A stretch of DNA of 64,000 bases from Paracoccaceae bacterium (GCA_902631295.1 CACOXV010000001.1:1-64000); one strand, 5' to 3'; numbered from the stretch's first letter, positions 8,945-17,420 are shown. Notes: generated from the letters alone by a model not told the origin. A program made the numbers and translations.

Positions 8945-9073
8945 TCACAATCCCAAATTCCACATCCAAAGCGGTATTATGGCAAAGTGGAATAAAACAA
9001 TAATAAATAGCATTAAATACACTGTTCGTTTTTGAGGATTCATTTTCTTCACAAAAGATAGTTTTCTAATCAT
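8945..9073 (-). CDS. Single-pass membrane mini-protein, 42 aa
   Basis: Too short for the track. Its ATG directly abuts the TAG of the upstream membrane-protein gene. Basic N-terminus (RKLSFVKK), then one hydrophobic helix rich in Leu/Ile/Phe and an end in PLWMWNLGL. Exact abutment with the gene before and a 14-base gap to the lipoprotein gene after argue that it is translated. Topology predicted N-in from the positive residues. Confidence 0.5.
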   Translation of the reverse strand: MIRKLSFVKKMNPQKRTVYLMLFIIVLFHFAIIPLWMWNLGL

Positions 9074-9481
9074 CTACTTATCCATAAATTTTTCATTTAT
9101 ACTTGAAAAGTAAATCATTCCAACAATAAGACCCTGAGCAACAAAGAACAGGGGCGAAACAATATAAAAAATAAAAAGAAAAAATAGATCCTTCTCAACC
9201 TGCATGGGGTTCATTAACTCATTAACAAAACCCAAGATAATAAATATTAAGACTAATGGAGCCAATAGTTTTTTACCAAGTGTTTTAAACTTATAAAGCT
9301 GATAACAGGTGACTAAATACAGAGCAGAGAACATAGTAAAAAACACTCCACCTAGGTCTGTTAAATTATTGCTTAAGGCATTACCTGACTTACTTAATTG
9401 AACGGCTCCACCCCAAATAATTATCAGGATTAGAAAGGCCAATTTTAGCAAAATTATATTTTTGAAATAACGTTCAATCAT
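9074..9481 (-). CDS. Hypothetical integral membrane protein, about 135 aa
   Basis: Four hydrophobic helices, little between them, and a short charged C-terminus. No family recognised. The track starts at a TTG; TTG, GTG and ATG lie in consecutive codons and I use the ATG. It begins 13 bases after the acyltransferase stop, so it is in that operon and probably acts with it at the inner membrane. Confidence 0.65.
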   Translation of the reverse strand: MIERYFKNIILLKLAFLILIIIWGGAVQLSKSGNALSNNLTDLGGVFFTMFSALYLVTCYQLYKFKTLGKKLLAPLVLIFIILGFVNELMNPMQVEKDLFFLFIFYIVSPLFFVAQGLIVGMIYFSSINEKFMDK

Positions 9482-9494
9482 CACCAAGTACCAA

Positions 9495-10613
9495 TTAACC
9501 CAAAAATTTAAATTTTAACGGGGATTTGGAGTAGCCATTGATCAACCAATTCAGGGGCGTAAATTTAATAAAAATATAATACAATATTACACAAATAGTA
9601 AAGCCGGTAATGACTGAGAGTGGTAGGATATTAATCTGGCTCAACCCTGCATTGTAAAATACGGCACTCATCATTGTGACCGGGATTATATGTATAATGT
9701 ACACAGGGTAAGAAAGCTCAACAAACCAACTAATAATCGCACTTTCCGATTGTATAAATTTGGAGCCTAATCCAATGAAAAGCAAACAAAATAAAATAGA
9801 GTTAGTTCCAATCATGACTGAGTTAAAAAACACAAGCAATGGATCGAACTGCATTTGTGCAACTTGTTTTAAACTATCCGCTTGTCCAATGGTAAGATGA
9901 TCCGAGTAAATTCGTACAAAGAATGTCAAGAGACAAAGAGTTCCTAATAACAAAATAGTTTTTGAGTTTTGCAATTTGATAAAAATATTTTGATTAGAGT
10001 ACAAAATTACACCTGCCAAAAAATATGAAAAGTAATAGAGCAAATTTCCAGGTTTAAGATCAAAGTAGGTGGTGGATGCCTTTAGTGCTGATGGGTGCCA
10101 CCAATTATTCAAAATATATGCTAAGGGCACTGTCGAAACCATAAATAAGGCAAGAAAATACAAGAGTTTTGGAGGTATATTTACACAGAGTGCATCCTTT
10201 ATGATCTTCAATCTGTATAAAAGAGAGAAGACCAAAACAAAAATCATTAGTTCATAAAGAAACCACAAATGTAGTGTTGTAAAATCGAAGTTTCCGTCTG
10301 AGATATCATATAGCGAGGAGAATAATAAGCATGTTAAAGCTACTCTTATCACGCGGTCCTTTAAGAATTGGGATGTACCTTTTCTTTCTATAACTAGAAT
10401 TGCGAAAAAACCTGATATTGAAAAAAATAAAGGCATCCGCCAACTGCTTATAAAACGGCCCATTATATTAACCCATTCTTCGGCTGGTGCGATAGTATCT
10501 ATTCCATAAACTTTCGCAAAATCGGGCGCCCAAAACAAAAGAGGAGCATGGATGACCAAACCCATCATCATTGCGAAGGCCCTTAAAAAATCTAAGTTAT
10601 GATATCGCTGCAT
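9495..10613 (-). CDS. Acyltransferase 3 family membrane protein (OpgC-like)
   Basis: 372 aa with about ten membrane helices. The opening RYHNLDFLRAFAMMMGLVIHA carries the family's N-terminal Asp-Phe-Leu-Arg and the catalytic-type histidine; SFWRMPLFF-like block ISSWRMPLFFSISGFF follows at about residue 55. Family members transfer acetyl, succinyl or other acyl groups to sugars, glucans or lipids at the membrane. It heads an operon with a four-helix protein, a 42-aa membrane peptide and a 51-aa lipoprotein, which together suggest an envelope acylation unit. GGAAA precedes the ATG. Confidence 0.9.
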   Translation of the reverse strand: MQRYHNLDFLRAFAMMMGLVIHAPLLFWAPDFAKVYGIDTIAPAEEWVNIMGRFISSWRMPLFFSISGFFAILVIERKGTSQFLKDRVIRVALTCLLFSSLYDISDGNFDFTTLHLWFLYELMIFVLVFSLLYRLKIIKDALCVNIPPKLLYFLALFMVSTVPLAYILNNWWHPSALKASTTYFDLKPGNLLYYFSYFLAGVILYSNQNIFIKLQNSKTILLLGTLCLLTFFVRIYSDHLTIGQADSLKQVAQMQFDPLLVFFNSVMIGTNSILFCLLFIGLGSKFIQSESAIISWFVELSYPVYIIHIIPVTMMSAVFYNAGLSQINILPLSVITGFTICVILYYIFIKFTPLNWLINGYSKSPLKFKFLG

Positions 10614-10959
10614 ATTTTTTCCATTTAAATGAGGTCTTAACCATAAGATTTGACCAATTACACAAGACTAACGGGTAGATGATTATCACGAGTCATCTCA
10701 GACATTTTATTTTCAAAAGCAGATGCCATTTAAAATTCATAAATCATAAAATGGTCGATCAATCCGTTTGTAGTCTTGTAATTTTCATCCAATATGTAAA
10801 TCATATTGAAAATAGGTATTAATTTGTAATTTTGGAAGATAGTACAAACATTGTACCGACACGTAAACTCACATAAATATCTAACCTATTTTGTGAAGCT
10901 TTCATACTGCGACACTTTATGCATTGAATAGCATATGCTGAAAGCTAATTCTTAGCCGT
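10614..10959. other. Intergenic region
   Basis: About 350 bases with no gene found. A GTACAA-aca-TTGTAC inverted repeat lies at 10842-10856 and may be an operator for the divergent acyltransferase operon or the downstream small gene. Confidence 0.35.
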
Positions 10960-11015
10960 AGCCAAGAGGAACTGGATCAGTTTTTACCTCCCAGTCCAGC
11001 TGATCCACCTCGGCT
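10960..11015 (+). ncRNA. Strong RNA hairpin in the leader of the 72-aa gene
   Basis: AGCC, GAGG and TGGATCAG on the left pair in order with CTGATCCA, CCTC and GGCT on the right: 16 base pairs with two small bulges and a 19-base loop. An alternative pairing CTGGA/TCCAG uses part of the same arms, so two folds compete. No U-run follows, and the next start codon is 28 bases on. It looks like a 5'-UTR control element or a small RNA, not a plain terminator. Confidence 0.45.
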
Positions 11016-11042
11016 CAAAATTAAACCGCATTCCTGCTTAGC

Positions 11043-11261
11043 ATGAGAGAAAAGGACTATGTTTTGAACGCTCACGAAGACTTTACCGATTACGAGTCTG
11101 TACTTCGTTACTGTATGGATAAAACGATGGGGAGTTACGACAAGGCTCTGGCTTACGGTAAATTACAAGGTTTTTTCGATGGAAATAAATTAACACCAAT
11201 TGGTAGAAAAATTGCTCGCCTAATTGACGCTGGTATCTTTACGCACCATCGCACTTTTTAG
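11043..11261 (+). CDS. Small protein, 72 aa, paralogue of the gene at 6.7 kb
   Basis: Shares VL-YC-DKT--YD-A-AYG---GFF and LTP-GR--A with the 59-aa protein at 6711 but has about ten more residues at each end. Unknown family. The start lacks a Shine-Dalgarno sequence; it follows the long hairpin closely, so that structure may govern translation. Probably cytoplasmic and helical. Confidence 0.75.
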   Translation: MREKDYVLNAHEDFTDYESVLRYCMDKTMGSYDKALAYGKLQGFFDGNKLTPIGRKIARLIDAGIFTHHRTF

Positions 11262-11316
11262 CTCTAGTGTAATTATATATCGTAGTCCCTTAAGTAAGTT
11301 CATCCCATATCAGTTT

Positions 11317-11670
11317 TTAGCGCGTACATTCTTTTACTGTAATATAGCTTTCTGAGATCATTCCTACGCTATTTCCAATCCAGCACATTTTCACTTGCCG
11401 ACCAAATGTAATACTTTTAACGTTAAAAGTTGCTATCTCATTACCTGTGTCAAGATTAATAACAGTAATATCTTGTCCAATGGCAATCGAGTTTGAACTT
11501 AGTTTAATATTTTTGAACGTTTCACTTTCACCTGAACTGCTATATTTAAAATGATCTACAGATCCCCAACTTGCATCTGGTACTTGGGATGGTTGAGCGT
11601 TAATTGTGACCGGCACTAAAATTAAAAAAGATATTGTCAGTATGAAATGTATTTTCTTAATCATAAGCAT
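11317..11670 (-). CDS. Hypothetical secreted protein, about 117 aa
   Basis: The track ORF begins 26 codons earlier, but the later Met gives a clean signal peptide (IKKIHFILTISFLILVPV then TINAQ), with GAGGG upstream. The mature part is beta-rich with two cysteines near the end (KMCWIGN, VKECTR) that could form a disulfide. No family recognised; a periplasmic or surface protein is likely. Divergent from the acetyltransferase gene that follows. Confidence 0.55.
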   Translation of the reverse strand: MLMIKKIHFILTISFLILVPVTINAQPSQVPDASWGSVDHFKYSSSGESETFKNIKLSSNSIAIGQDITVINLDTGNEIATFNVKSITFGRQVKMCWIGNSVGMISESYITVKECTR

Positions 11671-11783
11671 TTTTATTAAAACCCTCACACATTCCATAAT
11701 ACTAGTATAATATATTTTAAGTTTACTAAAAAACTGTTTTGAAAACAAAATAAAAAGCTGTTTTATAATGGTAATGTCAGAAT

Positions 11784-12281
11784 ATGTTGGTACCTGAAAG
11801 TTTTAAAGTTCCAAACCATTTGTTCACAGAACAGTTTAATTTTGAAGTTCTAAGACCGGACTTCAGTGAAATTGATTATGAGGCTGTAATGTCGAGTAAG
11901 GAAAGGCTACGTCTTGTTTTTCCTGGCAATAGCACATGGCCTGAAACTGACATGAGTTTCGAGACAAATAAAAATGACTTAGTCAGACATGAAAAAGAAT
12001 TTAATGCCCGGGAGGCTTTCGCCTACGCAGTATTTAATTCGACTAAATGTAATTATCTAGGATGCATCTATATCAACCCTACTGATCAGGTAGACTATGA
12101 TTGTGAAGTATATCTATGGGTGAGAGACAGCAAAGTTGCATTGGATGAAATACTTTTCGAGACTGTAAAAGATTGGCTAAGTAGGGAGTGGCCGTTTAAA
12201 CGGTGCGCTTATCCTGGGCGTACAATTACCTGGGAAGATTGGGCGAAGCTAACTGCAGTTACTACAAACAAAAAAGAATGA
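11784..12281 (+). CDS. GNAT-family N-acetyltransferase
   Basis: 165 aa. The layout LRPDFSEIDYEAVMSSKE ... HEKEFNAREAFAYAVFN ... YLGCIYINP ... CEVYLWVRDS ... VKDWLSREWPF and the end AYPGRTITWEDW match a family of GNAT proteins known in proteobacteria, with strands beta4/beta5 at YLGCIYI and EVYLWVR. The acetyl-CoA loop is not of the classic QxxGxG/A form, as is usual for this branch. Substrate unknown. Standalone. Confidence 0.75.
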   Translation: MLVPESFKVPNHLFTEQFNFEVLRPDFSEIDYEAVMSSKERLRLVFPGNSTWPETDMSFETNKNDLVRHEKEFNAREAFAYAVFNSTKCNYLGCIYINPTDQVDYDCEVYLWVRDSKVALDEILFETVKDWLSREWPFKRCAYPGRTITWEDWAKLTAVTTNKKE

Positions 12282-12396
12282 AATCTCCCAATATACCATC
12301 GATATTGTTTAATGAAATTGTCATGATAAGATATCAAATATAGCGAGCATTAATCAGCTAAATAATATTTTTTGTCAAAAATTATGAGGCATACTG

Positions 12397-12711
12397 ATGC
12401 GTTTTATGAAAACAATTAGGTTCAAACCAAAACCAGAATTCTTAGATGAGTTCTTAAAAGTGTACCATTCGATTACGGAAAAAGCTCTAAAAGATGGGTC
12501 AATAGACTCCTACTTTACTGCAATTGTCAAAGATGAAATTTTTTACATAGGAACGTTTAATGAAAAAGAACCTTTATCAAATACTATTCAAAGAGGGTTA
12601 AACTGGTTAGATAGTTATACTCATATGCTGCAATTATACGCTAATGAAGGTAGTTATGTACTTGTCGAAAGCGGAGAAATTTATAGTGAGAATAGAACAG
12701 CCACTGATTGA
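12397..12711 (+). CDS. Small putative alpha/beta-barrel protein, 104 aa, paralogue of the 2.3 kb gene
   Basis: MKTIRFKPKPEFLDEF and NWLDSYTHMLQ align with IRFKPKPEHYETF and NWLDERRSMLQ of the protein at 2290, and the strand pattern between matches, so the two are paralogues. GAGG seven bases before the ATG supports the start. The fold is probably a ferredoxin-like dimeric barrel; role unknown. One of several such proteins scattered over 2-23 kb. Confidence 0.65.
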   Translation: MRFMKTIRFKPKPEFLDEFLKVYHSITEKALKDGSIDSYFTAIVKDEIFYIGTFNEKEPLSNTIQRGLNWLDSYTHMLQLYANEGSYVLVESGEIYSENRTATD

Positions 12712-12749
12712 AATTTCGCAGTAAATAGAAATAGTGTTTGGTGAATGAA

Positions 12750-12905
12750 ATGTTCAAAAAGTTTTTAATAAGATTAAGAGGTTTTTTGAATCAGCCCATA
12801 GAGAAACAACTTATGGTTCTGATTTTAATTGTCTTTTTGATATTTTTATTAACGCTTACACAATATGTTTCAGTTCTTACTGAAGCTTTAACAGAACCAC
12901 GATGA
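12750..12905 (+). CDS. Single-pass membrane mini-protein, 51 aa
   Basis: Below the track's size cut. Basic N-terminus (FKKFLIRLRG), a hydrophobic helix LMVLILIVFLIFLLTLT, and a short acidic tail. Follows the paralogue gene by 38 bases and may be co-transcribed. Initiation signal is weak (GGTGA five bases before). No family recognised. Confidence 0.45.
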   Translation: MFKKFLIRLRGFLNQPIEKQLMVLILIVFLIFLLTLTQYVSVLTEALTEPR

Positions 12906-12927
12906 GCCAATTTCTATTTTTTATAGT

Positions 12928-13071
12928 TTAGGCAACTTCGTTTTTTGGTAGGTAGTTTAACGCTATTATTTTATTACGGGTCATCACTACTATTTTGCCC
13001 TTATCATCATAAACCACATACCTACCAACGTGCCGCCCAATAAGGTGCACTAAAGTCATTGGATCTACCAT
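12928..13071 (-). CDS. Possible small protein, 47 aa
   Basis: A minus-strand frame below the track's cut gives a balanced sequence with GRHVGRYVVYDDKGKIVVMT and an ordinary stop. The strand-turn-strand look of that stretch resembles a real small protein, but no ribosome site is visible and I know no family. Treat as tentative. Confidence 0.3.
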   Translation of the reverse strand: MVDPMTLVHLIGRHVGRYVVYDDKGKIVVMTRNKIIALNYLPKNEVA

Positions 13072-13286
13072 TTTTTAAGGAACTTATATTAATTACATGG
13101 GCATTAATGATCTGTATTTCAAGGACTGATTAGTTTATTATCGGGTAACCGTAATATTCGTATTGACAGGCTTAGACATTATTACAAATCTCTTAAGGGT
13201 TGTTTAGCTCCAGATTACCATAAAAAAGTGGGGCATTGCTTTTAAGGCCAGCCCCGTGAACAGGTAAAGATAAGAATTTGGGAGTT

Positions 13287-13370
13287 GTTAACTAACCTTG
13301 GTTAACCCGCACTATTTATGTCATGACACAATTTGAATACGCACCACCATTTGAATTGGATCAAAGTTTG
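13287..13370 (+). repeat. Copy B of a three-copy intergenic element
   Basis: Begins with GTTAACTAACCTTGGTTAAC, shared exactly with copy C, then CGCACTATTT, the 10-bp palindrome TGTCATGACA, TACG and TTGGATCA at the same offsets (0, 11, 30 and 48) as in the other copies. From the ATG inside the palindrome a 26-codon frame runs to TAG; copies A and C have GTG at this place. It could be a regulatory site or a very short gene. Confidence 0.75.
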
Positions 13371-13825
13371 ACGAAATATCCAAATTATGTCGCATTAAAT
13401 TAGTTCCATACCATAAATGAACCACAATGTATGTGATAGCTGACCGGCCCAAATCCCAATCAAAAAATGATATTATTACATCGGAAATTCGCATGAATTT
13501 TAAATGAGCCCGAGCAGCCCCTAAAGAATATACTATTTAAATTGGCTACTTCATGTTTGATCTTATTAAAAATTCATAGCTTAAAGCTGATGTAAGCAAA
13601 TATTAAGAATGAAAGCCCGACGTTTTTGCATTTAAAGTACTTCCAAGTATAATCTCAAAACAAAACTGAACAGGGTAGAACTACATGCCTCAAGCCTGTA
13701 AGAGAAAGTAAGAAACGGCCATAAGAAATATACGCACTTCTAGTTCATCTTATAAAGTTATGTCGAAATCATGCAAAAAATGAAATCTTTTTCAAAATCA
13801 CCTAAGTCTTTCAAAGGGAGTATAT
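13371..13825. other. Intergenic region, about 455 bases
   Basis: No gene, RNA or clear repeat was seen between copy B and the CMD-family gene, apart from the GGGAG ribosome site of the latter. Confidence 0.4.
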
Positions 13826-14434
13826 ATGCCGTGGATTGAGACAGTTGCCTATGACGCCGCCAAAGGAAAATTAAAGGCACTTTACGATCGAGTTAAAGGA
13901 CCTGAAAATAATGTAGATAATATAATGATGATGCATTCTCTACGACCTCATTCGTTGGAAGGTCATATGGCCATATATAAATACGTATTACATCACCATG
14001 ACAATATCGTCGACAAGTGGTTTCTAGAAACTCTTGGTGTATGGGTCTCGGCTCTGAATGAATGTGACTACTGCGTCAAACATCATTTTGCTGGGCTCAA
14101 ACGGCTATTGAATGATGACAAAAAGGCAGCGCAAATCAAGGCTGCCATCGAGAGTAATAATATAAAAGCTGCTCCTTTAGACGAGCGCCAGAAAACTGCT
14201 ATGGAGTATGCCCGCCAACTTACTTGCAGCCCAAGTAGTATGGTTGAAGACATCATCATAAAAATGCGTGCTTATGGATATTCAGATGGTGAGATCCTAG
14301 AAATTAACCAAGTGTCGGCGTATTTCAACTATGCCAATAGAACTGTTCTCGGACTTGGATGTTCTGCTGACGGTGATATTTTAGGCTTATCACCAAACAA
14401 CAGTAATGATCCTAACGACTGGGAACATACCTAA
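13826..14434 (+). CDS. Peroxidase-related enzyme, carboxymuconolactone decarboxylase (AhpD-like) family
   Basis: 202 aa. The redox motif NECDYCVKHH (CxxC with a following His) is the AhpD/CMD active site, and the flanking MMHSLRPHSLEGHMAIYKYVLHH region is typical of the 'uncharacterised peroxidase-related enzyme' subgroup. Such proteins reduce peroxides or act as radical/thiol redox partners. GGGAG lies eight bases ahead of the start. First gene of a probable four-gene plus-strand operon with two flavin-domain proteins and a nucleotide cyclase. Confidence 0.88.
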   Translation: MPWIETVAYDAAKGKLKALYDRVKGPENNVDNIMMMHSLRPHSLEGHMAIYKYVLHHHDNIVDKWFLETLGVWVSALNECDYCVKHHFAGLKRLLNDDKKAAQIKAAIESNNIKAAPLDERQKTAMEYARQLTCSPSSMVEDIIIKMRAYGYSDGEILEINQVSAYFNYANRTVLGLGCSADGDILGLSPNNSNDPNDWEHT

Positions 14435-14531
14435 TTATAGAGAAATGTTTTGTAGACCATAAAATTATCTAATAGCAATTTGGTATTCAGAAGAGTATGA
14501 TTTTATCACTAAATCAATTGAGGAAGTATAG

Positions 14532-14984
14532 ATGATCTCAGATCAAGTTTATGATGTGTTAACGAATGGTGTAGGCCATATTGGATGTACGTCTTCTTTA
14601 TTGAAACCGTTTCATGCCGATGCACTGGGCATTTGCTGCGATCAAGCGACGAACACTATTGTTTGTTGTCTAAACAAAGAGACAAATAAGCTATTTTTGG
14701 AAAACTTAGAGATAGGCTCCCGTGTCAGTCTTTTTGTCGGTGTAATTAGCCATGAAGCTTACAATTTAAAAGGCGCAGTAATAGATCTTCGGGATGTTAA
14801 TAATGCTGAAAGTCAAGTCTGTGATGACCTAAGAAAAAAAATGTACGGTTTTTATGGCGAGCTGGGAATTCCCGAAAATTTAGCAGATAGATATTGGTTA
14901 AAGCCAACAGACCTAGCCGTGGTCTTTTTAGTCGACAAAGTTTTTGTTCAAACACCTGGTCCGGATGCAGGAAAAGAAATTTAA
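14532..14984 (+). CDS. Pyridoxamine 5'-phosphate oxidase-like protein, 150 aa
   Basis: Split-barrel flavin-binding type by pattern: strand segments IGCTSSLLKPFHADALGICCDQ, TIVCCLNKETNKLFLENL (the 'N-pocket' loop) and LKGAVIDLRDV, then LAVVFLVDKVFVQTPGPDAG. These small PNPOx-like proteins bind FMN, F420 or haem and reduce diverse substrates. Unusually Cys-rich. GAGGAAG precedes the ATG. The next gene starts 17 bases downstream, so the two are co-transcribed. Confidence 0.65.
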   Translation: MISDQVYDVLTNGVGHIGCTSSLLKPFHADALGICCDQATNTIVCCLNKETNKLFLENLEIGSRVSLFVGVISHEAYNLKGAVIDLRDVNNAESQVCDDLRKKMYGFYGELGIPENLADRYWLKPTDLAVVFLVDKVFVQTPGPDAGKEI

Positions 14985-15001
14985 TATGTTGGAGAAATTT
15001 C

Positions 15002-15394
15002 ATGATTACTGATGAACACCTTCCCGCACTACAAGGAATGTTTCCAAGTTGGATTACTACTGTGTCAAATGACGGAGAGCCTAACACAACAGTTATATCA
15101 CAAATCTGGCATGTTAACGAGACAGAGGTCGCTCTATCTTTTCAGTTTTTTAACAAGACGAAAAAAAACATAAGTCAAAATCCATTTGCTTTTGCCACTA
15201 TAACCAATCCAGCTACTTTTGACGCCTATACGCTAGAATTAAAATATAACAGAACTGAAAGTGAAGGCGACCTGTTTGATGAAATGGATATGAAACTTGA
15301 AGCAATTGCCTCTATGAGTGGAATGTCAGGTATTTTTGAGCTTAGGGGAGCGGACATTTACACCGTACTATCAATTTCTAAAAATAATTTATAG
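15002..15394 (+). CDS. Pyridoxamine 5'-phosphate oxidase-like protein, 130 aa
   Basis: The track starts 36 codons too early, inside the previous gene; the ATG here has GGAG seven bases before it. FPSWITTVSNDGEPNTTVISQIWHV is the characteristic first hairpin of PNPOx-like FMN proteins, followed by VALSFQFFNKTKKNISQNPFA, the flavin-phosphate loop. No pyridoxine-specific residues are evident. It sits between another PNPOx-like gene and the cyclase, so it may act in redox or flavin sensing for the operon. Confidence 0.75.
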   Translation: MITDEHLPALQGMFPSWITTVSNDGEPNTTVISQIWHVNETEVALSFQFFNKTKKNISQNPFAFATITNPATFDAYTLELKYNRTESEGDLFDEMDMKLEAIASMSGMSGIFELRGADIYTVLSISKNNL

Positions 15395-15452
15395 GGTAAG
15401 AAAATTTTTTGCTTGATAAAGCAATTGCGAGCAAAATATTTAGGTCGGATCA

Positions 15453-16931
15453 ATGATTGAGAGTGATGCCAAAACGCTAGCTGAACAACTAGAACGCCGT
15501 AATAAAGAAATTGAGATCATCGAAAGAGTGGCATCTCAAATAAGTAAAACCTTAAACTTAGATTCTATTGCTAAAACTATGCTTATTAGCATGGAAGAAT
15601 ATTTCGATTTCAAACATTCAATGATACTCCTGCTTAATAGTTCTGAGAGTGCCCTGAAGGTTATAGCAACACATGGTTATAAAGAAGAAGGTATCGGCGC
15701 TGAGGTAAAGATTGGCGTTGGAGTAATAGGAATGGTTGCCAAAAAAAAGAAGTTGATGCGAATGGCAAACCTTGGCGCACAAAAGCAGTATATGCAGGCT
15801 ATCAAACAACAAATCCAACCGTCAGAAGATACAGTAGTAGCAGAGGAAATAAGTCTCCCTGGTCTTAAAAATGCTGAAAGCCAGGTCGCAATACCGATGT
15901 TGATGGAAGACGAATTGATTGGCGTATTTTCAGTAGAAAGTGATCAAGTTAATATTTTTGATAAATCTGATGAATTGATAATCAAAATTCTTGCGAACCA
16001 AACGGCTAACGCTTTACAAAATGCAAAATTGTATCAGCTAGAGCAGCAACGCTTACAAGAATTGGATAAAGCGCATGCGGAACTTGCTGATTTAAATACA
16101 AATTTAGAGAAGAAAGTTGCTGACCGAACCAAGGAATTGGTAGCCCTTTCAGAAAAGTTAGCAAAGTATTTTTCTCCACAAGTGTACGACTCTATTTTTT
16201 CTGGAGAGCTTGATGTAAAAATTCAGACACAGCGTAAGCCACTGACTGTTTTTTTCTGCGACTTGCAAGGTTTCACGCAACTAACCGAACGACTTGAACC
16301 CGAAATATTAACTGAACTTTTAACTCAGTACCTGACCGAAATGTCAAAGATTGCAATCCGCTGGGGAGGAACTATCGACAAATTTATAGGTGATGCAATT
16401 CTCGTATTTTTTGGCGATCCTGAAACAAGAGGAAATAAAGAAGACGCGATGGCTTGTGTTTCAATGGCTCTGGAGATGCTGGAGAAGTTAGAGCTACTTC
16501 GTGAGGCATGGCGTGAAAGAGGATTAGCCAGATCACTTAATGCAAGAATGGGTATTCACTCAGGTGTTTGTACAGTTGGAAATTTCGGATCTGAGGACAG
16601 ATTGGACTACACTGTAATTGGTAATGGAGTAAACTTGGCGGCAAGGCTGGAGGCTAATTCTGAATCAAATAAAATTCTGATTTCGGAAGACACCTATCTC
16701 TTGGTTAAAGAAGAAATAAAATGCATCAAAAAGCAAGAAATCTCAGTCAAGGGAATTTCTTATCCAATCCAAACTTACGAAGTATCAGGATTTACTTCCA
16801 GCAGTAGTTCATATTCGTCAAAACTGGTTAAATCAATTCCAGGTTTATCATTAACCTTTGATCCAAATGAAATAGAAGACAACGAGAGAGCAATGAAATT
16901 AATCTCTGATGTATTGAGCCGACTTGTATAA
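15453..16931 (+). CDS. GAF-domain adenylate/guanylate cyclase (class III)
   Basis: 492 aa. An N-terminal GAF domain (about 20-190: VGVIGMVAKKKK, SQVAIPMLMEDELIGVFSVES) is joined by a coiled coil rich in Glu/Leu/Lys (about 190-235) to a class III cyclase domain (about 255-445). Metal and substrate residues are visible: FFCDLQGFT, the lysine in KFIGDAILVFFGDP, DYTVIG and GNGVNLAARLE. The lysine plus DYT favours ATP over GTP, hence cAMP. The ligand sensed by GAF is unknown. Last gene of the CMD/PNPOx operon; a 20-bp palindrome follows. Confidence 0.92.
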   Translation: MIESDAKTLAEQLERRNKEIEIIERVASQISKTLNLDSIAKTMLISMEEYFDFKHSMILLLNSSESALKVIATHGYKEEGIGAEVKIGVGVIGMVAKKKKLMRMANLGAQKQYMQAIKQQIQPSEDTVVAEEISLPGLKNAESQVAIPMLMEDELIGVFSVESDQVNIFDKSDELIIKILANQTANALQNAKLYQLEQQRLQELDKAHAELADLNTNLEKKVADRTKELVALSEKLAKYFSPQVYDSIFSGELDVKIQTQRKPLTVFFCDLQGFTQLTERLEPEILTELLTQYLTEMSKIAIRWGGTIDKFIGDAILVFFGDPETRGNKEDAMACVSMALEMLEKLELLREAWRERGLARSLNARMGIHSGVCTVGNFGSEDRLDYTVIGNGVNLAARLEANSESNKILISEDTYLLVKEEIKCIKKQEISVKGISYPIQTYEVSGFTSSSSSYSSKLVKSIPGLSLTFDPNEIEDNERAMKLISDVLSRLV

Positions 16932-16942
16932 TTCCATTTACC

Positions 16943-16962
16943 AACCTTCTTTAAAGAAGGTT
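16943..16962 (+). terminator. 20-bp palindrome after the cyclase gene
   Basis: AACCTTCTTTAAAGAAGGTT is a perfect inverted repeat beginning 12 bases after the cyclase stop. No T-run follows, but position suits a transcription stop for this operon or the convergent one. Confidence 0.55.
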
Positions 16963-17024
16963 AAACACGTGTGACACATCATTTCAGTGATCGATGCACT
17001 TTAAAACACAATCTTAAACCAATT

Positions 17025-17420
17025 CTAATTACTAACTAATTTTTTACACTTACCCATCATCAAAACCATATCTTTTGGGTCCACACTTGCCATATAAAAA
17101 TCCAAGTCCTTCATCATAAAAACCCGATGAGTGTCTGTGGCTCTTAAAACTCCATTGTCTTTGCTCTCAATTTTCAAAACTTTATTCCTAAGGTAGCTAC
17201 TGCTATCCTGAACATCCCCAAACTGAATGGATTGCGAATTCATAGCTATATCCTCCACAACTCTAAAAACGGAGATATTGTTGCCCTTTTCTATACCATC
17301 CAGATCTACAAATTTTTCACTTATGCATGAAAAAATATCACCTGTTTCAAAATTAACTTGATCTGAACTGGCTTGGCGAGCAAAAAGGACAACAGATAGA
17401 ATGACCAAGAGTTTTTTCAT
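17025..17420 (-). CDS. Hypothetical secreted protein, 131 aa
   Basis: Signal peptide KKLLVILSVVLFARQASSD; mature part beta-rich with cysteines at IFSCISEKF and MGKCKKLVSN, perhaps bridged. No family recognised. Its ATG overlaps the stop of the DUF2905 gene by four bases (ATGA), so the two are translated in a coupled way. Confidence 0.65.
   Translation of the reverse strand: MKKLLVILSVVLFARQASSDQVNFETGDIFSCISEKFVDLDGIEKGNNISVFRVVEDIAMNSQSIQFGDVQDSSSYLRNKVLKIESKDNGVLRATDTHRVFMMKDLDFYMASVDPKDMVLMMGKCKKLVSN

Noticed and set aside
13097-13245. Short frames MGINDLYFKD and LISLLSGNRNIRIDRLRHYYK... joined by a shift
   Set aside because: Protein-like but no recognised family, no ribosome site and one needed frameshift; could be chance.
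14894-15001. N-terminal extension of the second PNPOx-like ORF in the track
   Set aside because: It overlaps the previous gene and lacks a ribosome site; ATG at 15002 has one.
16963-16990. Possible fourth copy of the intergenic element (GGTTAA...GTGACACAT)
   Set aside because: TTGGATCA and the first block are missing at the expected offsets.
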